DNA of 8,088 nt, from positions 1 to 8,088 of the forward strand of contig JASEHA010000085.1 of NCBI GenBank assembly GCA_030018795.1, read 5' to 3'. The notes under the pieces were generated by a model. That model did not search any database, was not told where the DNA came from, and saw nothing but the letters and a program-made list of their open reading frames with translations. Shown here in pieces: positions 1 through 6,848 of the stretch (the first letter of the stretch is position 1; every line of letters begins with the position of its first letter). The DNA is from a bacterium (lineage in GTDB: Bacteria > UBA9089 > CG2-30-40-21). The position numbers and the translations under genes are program-made.

Positions 1-172
1 ATTTCGTAGATGATGCGTTAAAACTGTAGCATATTTCAACCGCACAGGTCGAAAACTTGAACATCGAGTATTAGAATGTAATGAGCACCTTTATGTGCGT
101 CTTTAAGTGTACCCTGTGTACGGTTATTACGGGTCTAAAGACTTTTCACTACTAAAAATGGAGGACTATCAA
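1..172. other. Left-end leader, no convincing gene
   Basis: No recognisable gene lies here. On the plus strand a short open frame runs from after the TGA at 11-13 to the TAA at 104-106, and its end reads NEHLYVRL. It could be the decayed tail of a gene lying to the left, but it matches no family I know. The stretch also holds one copy of a 23-bp repeat (78-100) and a GTGTAC direct repeat (107-112 and 116-121). I found no promoter with good -35 and -10 boxes for the gene that follows. TTGAAC at 57-62 has only poorly spaced partners. Confidence 0.4.
78..100 (+). repeat. Dispersed 23-bp repeat, left copy
   Basis: This 23-bp stretch matches 8017-8039 at 20 of 23 positions in the same orientation. 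Both copies contain a GCAC...GTGC inverted repeat able to form a small hairpin. The hairpin is weaker here, with a 4-bp stem. Two imperfect copies at the two ends of the window suggest a dispersed intergenic repeat, not a target-site duplication. Confidence 0.5.
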
Positions 173-175
173 GTG
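160..175 (+). promoter_or_regulatory. Ribosome binding site choosing GTG start at 173
   Basis: GGAGG at 160-164 stands 8 nt before GTG at 173-175. The alternative ATG at 158 overlaps this site and has no Shine-Dalgarno of its own. The ATG at 179 is 14 nt away, which is too far. The far-upstream GTG at 107 would add residues not expected in the family, whose conserved YGPV..RLG motif starts about 10 residues after 173. Confidence 0.65.
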
Positions 176-2968
176 GCTATGAATTCTATATTAAAACATA
201 TTTACGGACCCGTATCTTCATGGAGACTGGGTATTTCATTAGGCATAGACCTGCTTTCACAGGCAGAAAAGATATGCACCTTTGATTGCAGCTATTGTCA
301 GATTGGAAGGGCTCAGGCAGTTCCTGCAGACAGAAAGGTATATGTCCCTACCCAGGAAATTGTCAGAGAACTAAAGAAATTGCCTAAGGTTGAGATAGAT
401 TATCTCACCTTTTCCGGCAGTGGTGAGCCAAGCATGGCAAAAAATCTTGGGGAAGCAATTGACGCAGTTAGAACCCTTATGGCAAAACCTGTAGCTGTCC
501 TGACCAATGCTACACTTTTAGATATGGATGATGTGGTGACGGAATTGGCTCTGGCAGATGTAGTGGCAGTCAAATTGGATGCATGGTCGCAATCCTCTCT
601 TTCTATGATAAATAATCCGGCTCAAGGGATTACCTTTGATGGGATTTATCAGGGGATAAAGCGATTTAGACAAAAATATCATGGACAATTAGCCATTCAG
701 ATGATGTTTGTGCCAGAGAATAAAGAATTTGCAGAAAAAATGGCAAAGCTGGTGCTTGAGATAAAGCCTGATGATGTGCAAATAAATACACCATTGCGAA
801 CATGTGGTGTTTCTCCCTTGTCTCAAGAAGAAATCTTTAAGATAAAGGGTTTTTTTCAGGGATTAAAAACAGTATCAGCTTATGATGTAAAACAGTGCAA
901 GGATAACCCGATAAGTATAGAGGATACGGCAAGGAGAAGAGGGAGTATGAAACTAAAAATGACTACTACTACAAACAAAATCACTTTTCATCCTGACAAT
1001 AAGGGGATTAATGTTCCTCATGGCACAGATATCTTAGAGGCAGCTATTACTGCTGGGGTACACATCAACTCACCCTGTGGCGGAAAGGGTGTGTGTGGTA
1101 AGTGCAGGGTCAGAATAAGGCATGTCCATGAGGGAGCCCCTCTGGCAGAGGGAGCCCCTCTGGCAAAGGGATCACCCCTACCAGTAGAAACCAAAACAAC
1201 TGGGTTGTTAACCCAGTATGAGCTTTCGCAAGGCTTTGTCCTTGCTTGCGGGACAATCCCATTGACAAACATCGAGGTAGATATCCCCCCTTCCTCAAGG
1301 ATTACCATGGAACAAATCCTGACCCAGGAGACCAGGATGGAGCATCTGGAAAGGGTTGTAAGCAGGGTTGAGACTGGAGTGAACGAAAAGGGCGAAAAGG
1401 GCGAAAAAGGCAAAGAGGTGTTTAGCCATACACCCATGACCAAAAAATTCTTCCTCAAGATTTCACCGCCTACCATGGACGATCATACCAGTGATCTGGA
1501 GCGTGTATATCGGGAGATTAACAAGATTGCCGGGTTAGGGAATATTTCTACCTCACTTTCTAATATCAGGCTGATTCCAAGGGTGCTGCGAGATAGCAAC
1601 TGGCAGGTAACAGCACTTATGAATAGGGATAATGAGCATCCAATGCTGCTTTCTCTTGAATCAGGTGATACCTCTTGCAGGAATTTTGGGCTGGCAATAG
1701 ATGTGGGGACAACAACCGTGGTTGTCCAACTGATTGACCTGAACACAGGAAAGGTTATTGATACAGAGGCAAGCTATAATCGACAGGCACACTATGGGGC
1801 AGATGTTATCACCAGGATTATTTTTAGCCATAAAAAACAGGGGATGGACAAGCTCCATCAGGGTATCATCGATACCATTAATGACCTTATCATGGCATTA
1901 ATAGAAGAGCACCAGCTACAGCAGAATGAGATTACAGCCATAGTCTGTGCTGGGAATACGACCATGCTTCATCTTTTATTAAAGATTGACCCGACTCATA
2001 TTCGAATTGAACCATATATCCCTACGGTTAATTTTATGCCATTAATAACTGCATCTGAGATGGAGATAAAAATCAATCCCCATGGATTAGCAGTCTGTCT
2101 GCCGCATGTTGCCTCATATGTTGGGGCAGATATTACCTCAGGGGTGCTGGCAAGCGGTATGCATGAATCTGATGAAGTATCCATGCTCATTGATATTGGC
2201 ACAAATGGCGAAATTGTTATTGGAAATAAAGACTGGTTGGTCTGTTGTGCCTCTTCAGCAGGACCTGCCTTTGAAGGCGGGGGGATAAAGGCAGGGATAA
2301 GAGCCATGGAGGGTGCCATTCAAAGGGTAGAGATAGACCCTCTGAATTATACGGTAAAGTATAATACTATTGGGCATGTTAGTCCAATTGGTATCTGCGG
2401 CTCAGGGCTGATTGATACCCTGACAGAGCTGCTCAGGGCAAAGATCATTGACCAATCAGGGAATATCAATGCTAATCTTCCAACAAAACGGATAATAGAA
2501 ACAGAAGATGGTTTGGGATTTGTTCTTGTCTGGAAGGAAGATAGCGGAGAACAAGAGGATATTGTTATCACCCAGTCAGATATTTCCAATCTTATCTTTT
2601 CCAAAGGGGCTATCTATACTGCCTGCGTTGTCCTGGCAAAAAAAATAGGGTTTGAGGTAAATGATATTGAAAGGATTTATATTGCCGGAGGGTTTGGGAA
2701 TTATCTGAATATCGACAAGTCGATAATGATTGGACTTCTTCCAGATATTGAGAGGCATGGATACAGATTTATCGGCAACAGCTCTCTAAGTGGTGCCAAT
2801 TACTGCCTCCTCTCTGACAAAGCCATGAAAATAGCAGAGGAGATAGCCAGAAGGATGACCTACATAGAGTTGAGTGCTGATAATTCCTATATGAATGAAT
2901 ACACAGGGGCATTATTCTTGCCTCATACAGATATGAGCCGATTTCCGAGTGTAACAGGGCAATGGTAG
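173..2968 (+). CDS. Radical SAM domain fused to RACo-type corrinoid-protein reductive activase
   Basis: The protein has 931 residues if started at GTG 173. Residues 1-258 are a COG0731-type radical SAM domain: YGPV..WRLGISLG, the 4Fe-4S motif CX3CX2C at C35, C39 and C42, and GSGEP at 82-86. Residues about 260-375 are a 2Fe-2S ferredoxin domain with C302, C308, C311 and C359. After a repeat-rich linker (about 375-425) and a middle domain, the ASKHA/DUF4445 ATPase spans about 505-920. Its signatures are DVGTTT at 509-514, DIGTNGE at 674-680, AGPAFEGGG at 696-704, CGSGLID at 742-748 and AGGFG at 838-842. RACo proteins (about 630 aa) use ATP and the 2Fe-2S cluster to reduce Co(II) corrinoid proteins of the Wood-Ljungdahl or methyltransferase type; the part from M259 (673 aa) is full length. 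The radical SAM domain's substrate is unknown. The location is probably cytoplasmic. The fusion depends on one G in a GGG run at 941-943, so it may really be two overlapping genes. Confidence 0.85.
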   Translation: MAMNSILKHIYGPVSSWRLGISLGIDLLSQAEKICTFDCSYCQIGRAQAVPADRKVYVPTQEIVRELKKLPKVEIDYLTFSGSGEPSMAKNLGEAIDAVRTLMAKPVAVLTNATLLDMDDVVTELALADVVAVKLDAWSQSSLSMINNPAQGITFDGIYQGIKRFRQKYHGQLAIQMMFVPENKEFAEKMAKLVLEIKPDDVQINTPLRTCGVSPLSQEEIFKIKGFFQGLKTVSAYDVKQCKDNPISIEDTARRRGSMKLKMTTTTNKITFHPDNKGINVPHGTDILEAAITAGVHINSPCGGKGVCGKCRVRIRHVHEGAPLAEGAPLAKGSPLPVETKTTGLLTQYELSQGFVLACGTIPLTNIEVDIPPSSRITMEQILTQETRMEHLERVVSRVETGVNEKGEKGEKGKEVFSHTPMTKKFFLKISPPTMDDHTSDLERVYREINKIAGLGNISTSLSNIRLIPRVLRDSNWQVTALMNRDNEHPMLLSLESGDTSCRNFGLAIDVGTTTVVVQLIDLNTGKVIDTEASYNRQAHYGADVITRIIFSHKKQGMDKLHQGIIDTINDLIMALIEEHQLQQNEITAIVCAGNTTMLHLLLKIDPTHIRIEPYIPTVNFMPLITASEMEIKINPHGLAVCLPHVASYVGADITSGVLASGMHESDEVSMLIDIGTNGEIVIGNKDWLVCCASSAGPAFEGGGIKAGIRAMEGAIQRVEIDPLNYTVKYNTIGHVSPIGICGSGLIDTLTELLRAKIIDQSGNINANLPTKRIIETEDGLGFVLVWKEDSGEQEDIVITQSDISNLIFSKGAIYTACVVLAKKIGFEVNDIERIYIAGGFGNYLNIDKSIMIGLLPDIERHGYRFIGNSSLSGANYCLLSDKAMKIAEEIARRMTYIELSADNSYMNEYTGALFLPHTDMSRFPSVTGQW
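931..949 (+). promoter_or_regulatory. Internal ribosome binding site and start for activase half
   Basis: AAGGAG (931-936) and AGGGAG (940-945) precede an in-frame ATG at 947-949, exactly where the radical SAM domain ends (RRRG) and the ferredoxin domain begins. A second ATG follows at 959. TGA at 948-950 lies in the neighbouring frame, so ATGA would be a classical stop/start overlap if the upstream frame were shifted by one base. This is either a relic of a two-gene operon or a working start giving a separate 673-aa activase. Confidence 0.5.
1130..1183 (+). repeat. 18-bp in-frame tandem repeat inside ferredoxin domain
   Basis: Two identical 18-bp units (1130-1147 and 1148-1165) are followed by a degenerate third (1166-1183). 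They encode EGAPLA, EGAPLA and KGSPLP. The repeat lies between the third and fourth cluster cysteines (C311 and C359) and lengthens that loop by about 12-18 residues without moving the cysteine motif itself. Confidence 0.85.
1385..1411 (+). repeat. 9-bp in-frame tandem repeat in linker
   Basis: Three 9-bp units (1385-1393, 1394-1402 and 1403-1411, the last with one change) encode an EKGEKGEKGK stretch at about residues 405-414. It falls in the charged linker between the ferredoxin and middle domains, where extra length is likely tolerated. Confidence 0.85.
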
Positions 2969-2976
2969 GTTTCACA

Positions 2977-5136
2977 TCATTGCTGTCCCTGAATCATCGA
3001 AAGATGCATCATTGCCTCCTGTGAGGAGGGATTAAGCCTGAGGCTTGTCTGGATTGCCTCAATTGCCTGCTGTTTTTCACCCTTAAAATGATAGCAAATA
3101 CCAAGCAGGTCATAGCTGCTGGCATCATTTGGATTAATACTCAGTGCGTGCTGCAGGTTAGAGATGGCTTCATCATATTTCTGCATATAGTAGTAGGTCA
3201 TTGCCAGATGATACCATATCTCTATCTTATCTGCATGTATCTTTGCCCCTTGTTTCAGGATAGAGAGTGCCTCTGTATACTTTTTTTGAGAATTATAGGC
3301 AAGGGCAAGATTAGGATAATATGATACATTATCCCTGTCAAACTCCATTGCCTTTTTCAAGTAGTTGATTGCTTTTGGAAAATTGTTAGCCTGAAGAGCC
3401 TCTTGTCCCAGCCAGGCATAATAATATCCATAAACACCTATGACCTCATCAGCCCATACCTCCTTGTAAATACGTGGGTCAAATACACCACGATAGTTAT
3501 AGGTTAATTCCTCCCCTGTAGCCTTGTTTCGCAGGCTATACAAGATACCATCCTTCACTGCCTCTTGAGGTATGGGAGCATTTGCATCCTTTTGAGTAGC
3601 AAAATCATGGGTAAAGTATATCTGATAATCAGGAGCATTATTATTGATAATATTAGAAAATATCTGCCCATATGGTTCGGTTGGCTTGCAGCTCAAGGCT
3701 ACCTCAGGATAGAGCTTAAGAATCCTTTCCACATACCATGGCCTGGTCAGGAATAAGACATTGAATACAGGGACATCCAGACGAACATTCTCCACATATT
3801 GAAGATACCATAATGGGAACACGTTGTAATCCACCTGATTAAATAGCATTGCCTTTTTAGGGAGGTGCCTTAACAGATTCATTCCATAGTCATGGGCAAA
3901 GAAATAGCGGCTTAGATCTGCCTGATGATAGTACGAGGTCAGGGGAATGATCGACAATAGGGATGCAAGACCATAGACAACCTTTTTTGCTTTAATCCAA
4001 TCAGACACAAATAGTATCCCATATCCCAGCAGTATGGACATAACCATAATTGATGGTAAATGATACGATTCATGGTCTATTAACCCATGGATAACCTTTT
4101 GTAATCCAAGGGCATAGATTGTATTGCACAAAAAGATAAGGCAAAAGAATATCAGCAGCCTGATACTTGTGCGATAGAGCTTCCATAACCCCAGGATGAT
4201 GAACGGTGCAAGCCAGAATGTAAATTGTTTCCCCAGAAGGTAAAGGTGATACCCCCATGTTTCCCATAACTGAGAAGGGGAAGAAGCCTCTTTGAACATA
4301 CTCTCCTTATAAATCCCACCAGTAATAAGCCGCAAAAAGCTGGTGATCGTGGTTGGCTCTCCCCAGTCAATCAATGGGTGTTGAAGCCCTCTGATTGGCA
4401 GATAGATGTAAGGGAGTAAGCCTATGAAAAAACATAGCGTTAATATCCCCATGCTGCGAGCAGAAAATAAGGCTTTTCTGTCTACTGTCCAGATTAGATA
4501 ACATATTGCCGGAAAAAGGGTAATGATTAAAAGATGATTGGTAAAGGCAAGCCCATAGACAAATGCCCCAAGATACAGATGAAACGGTTTTTTTGTTTCA
4601 CGCCAGACAAGCAGTATCAAAACAACCAGAGCAGCAAAAAAGATATAGAGTGAATAGACGTCTGCTATCTGTGATACCCGAAAATGGGTGTAGGAAAAGG
4701 CAAAAACACCTGCTCCAGTGATAGAAAGCACTGCTTTTTTGGTTAGTTTAAGCAGACAGAAATAAATCAGCATCACAGCCAGGGCACCAGAGATACAGGA
4801 AAGCAGGGTAACTCGCATCCCAATATTTGACAGGGGAAGCCATGTAAGTATGTGTCCAAGCATTGTCCATGTAGGATACCCTGTCGGATGGGCAATGCCG
4901 AGTGTATAGGCACAGACAATAAAATCACCGCTATCACTGAAGGTTACGGTTGGGGGAAGCAGATGAAGATAGCAGCCAAGCACACCAAGGAATATAAATA
5001 TCCCCCAGAGGTATTCTATCCCCTTTATTGGGACAGCCTCAATCCCTTGTTCCATGGGCAGCCATGATTTTCCTGTTTTTTGTATTTTTTGTATTTTTTG
5101 TGCTACCTTTGGTTTTTGTTTTACCTTTTTTGGCAT
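2977..5136 (-). CDS. DUF2723 membrane glycosyltransferase with C-terminal TPR repeats
   Basis: The protein has 719 residues from ATG 5136, preceded by GGGAG about 10 nt upstream. An earlier in-frame GTG at 5175 lies inside the inverted repeat and has no ribosome binding site. The N-terminus is a Lys/Gln-rich cytosolic stretch, followed by a first membrane helix at about 44-60. The DUF2723 signature follows: TFSDSGDF at 65-72 and LGIAHPTGYP at 79-88, with the acidic residues expected of a GT-C active site. About ten hydrophobic segments follow up to about residue 400, then a soluble region and four TPR units at about 564-701. DUF2723 proteins are GT-C enzymes related to protein O-mannosyltransferases; human TMEM260 is a characterised relative. 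They use a lipid-linked sugar on the outer face of the membrane. The TPRs may hold the acceptor protein. Donor and acceptor are not predictable. The gene is convergent with the radical SAM gene and lies downstream of panD on the same strand, 138 bp away. Confidence 0.8.
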   Translation of the reverse strand: MPKKVKQKPKVAQKIQKIQKTGKSWLPMEQGIEAVPIKGIEYLWGIFIFLGVLGCYLHLLPPTVTFSDSGDFIVCAYTLGIAHPTGYPTWTMLGHILTWLPLSNIGMRVTLLSCISGALAVMLIYFCLLKLTKKAVLSITGAGVFAFSYTHFRVSQIADVYSLYIFFAALVVLILLVWRETKKPFHLYLGAFVYGLAFTNHLLIITLFPAICYLIWTVDRKALFSARSMGILTLCFFIGLLPYIYLPIRGLQHPLIDWGEPTTITSFLRLITGGIYKESMFKEASSPSQLWETWGYHLYLLGKQFTFWLAPFIILGLWKLYRTSIRLLIFFCLIFLCNTIYALGLQKVIHGLIDHESYHLPSIMVMSILLGYGILFVSDWIKAKKVVYGLASLLSIIPLTSYYHQADLSRYFFAHDYGMNLLRHLPKKAMLFNQVDYNVFPLWYLQYVENVRLDVPVFNVLFLTRPWYVERILKLYPEVALSCKPTEPYGQIFSNIINNNAPDYQIYFTHDFATQKDANAPIPQEAVKDGILYSLRNKATGEELTYNYRGVFDPRIYKEVWADEVIGVYGYYYAWLGQEALQANNFPKAINYLKKAMEFDRDNVSYYPNLALAYNSQKKYTEALSILKQGAKIHADKIEIWYHLAMTYYYMQKYDEAISNLQHALSINPNDASSYDLLGICYHFKGEKQQAIEAIQTSLRLNPSSQEAMMHLSMIQGQQ
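5076..5102 (-). repeat. 9-bp in-frame tandem repeat in glycosyltransferase N-terminus
   Basis: TTTTTTGTA occurs at 5076-5084 and 5085-5093, then TTTTTTGTG at 5094-5102 (plus-strand reading). On the minus strand the three units encode AQK, IQK and IQK within the basic cytosolic tail before the first membrane helix. The A/T runs make it prone to slippage. Confidence 0.8.
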
Positions 5137-5167
5137 AGTCAAAAAGCTCCCTGGCAAAATCAGACAA

Positions 5168-5253
5168 TAGAGCACCAGTGCACCAGAGCACCAGTAAAGA
5201 ATTTAACTAATACTCTGGTGACTATTGACTGGTGGCTGGTGACTGGTGCTCTA
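5168..5253. repeat. Imperfect inverted repeat built of CACCAG/CTGGTG units
   Basis: The arms are 5168-5195 and 5228-5253. The outer 12 bp (TAGAGCACCAGT and its complement) pair perfectly, and further CACCAG/CTGGTG blocks pair with small bulges. The 32-bp loop contains another CTGGTG (5215-5220). The repeat lies between panD and the glycosyltransferase gene, both on the minus strand, so it could form a hairpin in read-through RNA and act as an attenuator or leaky terminator. No good U-run follows the stem. It could equally be a non-autonomous repeat element. Confidence 0.7.
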
Positions 5254-5260
5254 ATATGTT

Positions 5261-5273
5261 TGCGTAAGTCCTG
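5261..5273. other. 13-bp motif resembling an insertion-element end
   Basis: TGCGTAAGTCCTG (reverse complement CAGGACTTACGCA) lies two bases outside the panD stop codon. From memory this string recurs at the ends of insertion sequences or miniature elements, notably in cyanobacteria. No inverted partner is visible in the window, so only a one-ended relic is possible. I could not check it against a database. Confidence 0.3.
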
Positions 5274-5274
5274 A

Positions 5275-5625
5275 CTACGAAACTATCTCATTTCGTTCGT
5301 TCACAAAGATAACCTTTGGCACAAATCCCCTTGCCTCTTTGTCTTCTACCATGGCATAGGAAATGATGATGATGATATCACCGGGCATACCCCATCTTGC
5401 TGCGGCACCATTCAGACAAATACACCCTGAATTTCTTACCCCTTCCAGCACATATGTTTCCACCCTTGTTCCATTATTTACATTGACTATCTGCACCCGT
5501 TCCCCAGGCAGGATGTCAGCTGCCTCCATTAGTGCCTCATCAATGGTAATGCTTCCTGTATAATAAAGGTTTGCATCCGTAATGGTTACCCTATGTATCT
5601 TTGACTTGCACATGGTACGAAACAT
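5275..5625 (-). CDS. panD: Aspartate 1-decarboxylase proenzyme
   Basis: PanD decarboxylates L-aspartate to beta-alanine for pantothenate and coenzyme A synthesis in the cytoplasm. At 116 residues it is close to the usual length. The autocleavage site is Gly24-Ser25 (YTGS), where Ser25 becomes the pyruvoyl cofactor. Lys9, His11, Arg54, Thr57, Tyr58 and Asn72 (in NGAAAR) fall at the positions known from E. coli PanD. The start is ATG 5625, preceded by AGGAGG with a 9-nt spacer. The first 35 bp overlap the end of alr, which implies translational coupling. It is the last gene of the cobT-alr-panD unit. No other pantothenate gene is present in the window. Nothing is missing or odd in the protein. 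Confidence 0.95.
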   Translation of the reverse strand: MFRTMCKSKIHRVTITDANLYYTGSITIDEALMEAADILPGERVQIVNVNNGTRVETYVLEGVRNSGCICLNGAAARWGMPGDIIIIISYAMVEDKEARGFVPKVIFVNERNEIVS

Positions 5626-6781
5626 TGTTTATTCCCTCCTTAGCCACATATACCCGCAAAATACGGGGATTAATCCCGCATAATATCTCATAACTGATTG
5701 TGCCGCAGATCTCAGCCAATTCATCCACTGATAGTGATGATTGGTCCTGCTTGCCAAACAAGACAACCTCATCACCTATTCTGACCTCAGGGATGTGTGA
5801 GACATCTATCATGCAAAAATTCATGGTTATCCGGCCAATAATTGGTGCCCGTTGCCCTTGAATCAAAACCTCAGCCTTATTGGATAATGCTCTTGGATAC
5901 CCATCTGCATAGCCAACCGGTATAGTAGCTACCTTAATCTTTTTTTTCACATATGTTCTGCCATACGAAATGCCGCCATAAACAGGAAGAAAGCCATGCA
6001 CAGGCAAATCCTTGGGCATCTCCTTCAAATGGATTATCCTTGTCTTAAACGACATGGCTGGTTGAAGAGAAACATGCTGTGAAACCGATTTTGATGGGAA
6101 AAGCCCATAAATGGCTATACCTGACCTGACCATATCCAGCCTCATCTCTGGCAGGTCAATGATTGCCCCTGAATTAGCAATATGAGTAATCGGTATAGAA
6201 ATACCTATTTTTTTTAGACGATTGATAACCCCTGTAAACCGTCGAAATTGCTCATAAGCATATGCCTTGTCAGCAGAATCAGATGAGGCCAGATGAGAGA
6301 AAATCCCCTCTATCTCTATGCCTGGCAATGAATGAACCTTTTTTATAAGCTCAAATGCCTCAGTATATAATACACCCAGCCTGGCCATACCAGTATCTAT
6401 CTTCATATGGATCTTTACAGAAATACCCCTGAACATAGCCTTATCAGAAAATATCCTTGCCTGCTCCCATGAAAAAATGCTCGGGGTAATGTTATGCTGG
6501 ATATAATCTTCTGTCTCATCTATCATGGGTGGACCAAGACTAAGGATAGGGCAATCAATCCCTGCCTCCCTTAAATTTATCCCTTCAGACAGGCAAACTA
6601 CACCAAGCCTTTGCACCCCAGCCTTAATGGCTGTTTTTGCCACAGCCACAGCCCCATGTCCATAAGCATCTGCCTTGACAATCGCCATTATCTGACAGGA
6701 ATTTCCAACAAGTCTTCTTAACTCTTCTGCATTATGTGTGATATTGTCTAAATCAACCTCAACCCATGAAGATGGTTGCAT
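5591..6781 (-). CDS. alr: Alanine racemase
   Basis: Alr is a PLP enzyme that interconverts L- and D-alanine for peptidoglycan. The protein has 396 residues from ATG 6781, which has GGGAGG 4 nt upstream. A TTG at 6793 has no ribosome binding site. The PLP lysine is K36 in VKADAYGHG, R134 lies in DTGMARLG, and the catalytic tyrosine is Y273 in ISYGRTY. GYADGYPR (290-297) is typical of the C-terminal domain. Two oddities stand out. About ten extra residues occur just before Y273 as a PVHG/PVYG duplication. N321 in TMNFCMID stands where many Alr proteins have Asp. It is the middle gene of the operon: 67 bp after cobT, and overlapping panD by 35 bp. All main catalytic residues are present, so it should be active. 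Confidence 0.95.
   Translation of the reverse strand: MQPSSWVEVDLDNITHNAEELRRLVGNSCQIMAIVKADAYGHGAVAVAKTAIKAGVQRLGVVCLSEGINLREAGIDCPILSLGPPMIDETEDYIQHNITPSIFSWEQARIFSDKAMFRGISVKIHMKIDTGMARLGVLYTEAFELIKKVHSLPGIEIEGIFSHLASSDSADKAYAYEQFRRFTGVINRLKKIGISIPITHIANSGAIIDLPEMRLDMVRSGIAIYGLFPSKSVSQHVSLQPAMSFKTRIIHLKEMPKDLPVHGFLPVYGGISYGRTYVKKKIKVATIPVGYADGYPRALSNKAEVLIQGQRAPIIGRITMNFCMIDVSHIPEVRIGDEVVLFGKQDQSSLSVDELAEICGTISYEILCGINPRILRVYVAKEGINNVSYHVQVKDT
5975..6004 (-). repeat. Imperfect 18-bp-period duplication in alr next to the catalytic tyrosine
   Basis: GCCATAAACAGG (5975-5986) and GCCATGCACAGG (5993-6004) match at 10 of 12 bases with an 18-bp period. On the coding strand they give PVHG-FL-PVYG at residues 260-269, three residues before the ISYGRTY motif. 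From memory of Alr sequences, this turn is about ten residues longer than usual. Confidence 0.65.
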
Positions 6782-6826
6782 AAAGCCTCCCAATGTAACT
6801 TAAAGCTCAGCTTGAGTATTATCAAC

Positions 6827-6845
6827 CACAAGCAGGATGCTTGTG
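6827..6845. other. Short hairpin between cobT and alr
   Basis: CACAAGCA and TGCTTGTG form a perfect 8-bp stem around a 3-nt loop, three bases beyond the cobT stop codon. No U-run follows in the minus-strand transcript, so a strong intrinsic terminator is unlikely. It may protect the upstream message from 3' decay or reduce read-through into alr. Confidence 0.5.
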
Positions 6846-6848
6846 TTG

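Noticed and set aside
107..172. N-terminal extension of the radical SAM protein from GTG 107
   Set aside because: There is no ribosome binding site at 107, the extra residues are not typical of the family, and GGAGG at 160-164 fits GTG 173 much better.
1018..1476. Long antisense open frame opposite the ferredoxin region
   Set aside because: It is a shadow of the real gene, rich in Pro/Leu/Ser from the repeats, with no recognisable motif and no ribosome binding site.
1996..2319. Antisense open frame opposite the ATPase domain
   Set aside because: It lies opposite the conserved ASKHA motifs and its composition reflects the complementary strand of a conserved gene.
3015..3046. Bidirectional terminator for the two convergent genes
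   Set aside because: The stems are short, lie inside coding sequence and lack a T-run on either strand, so the claim is not supportable.
5137..5175. Glycosyltransferase start at GTG 5175
   Set aside because: That codon sits inside the inverted repeat without a Shine-Dalgarno, while ATG 5136 has GGGAG at a plausible distance and begins a normal basic cytosolic tail.
5168..5253. CRISPR array
   Set aside because: The CACCAG/CTGGTG units are only about 6-7 bp, occur in both orientations and have no regular spacers; there are no cas genes.
5080..5274. Small plus-strand open frame over the panD-glycosyltransferase gap
   Set aside because: It consists of antisense slippage repeats and the inverted repeat, with no ribosome binding site or known motif.
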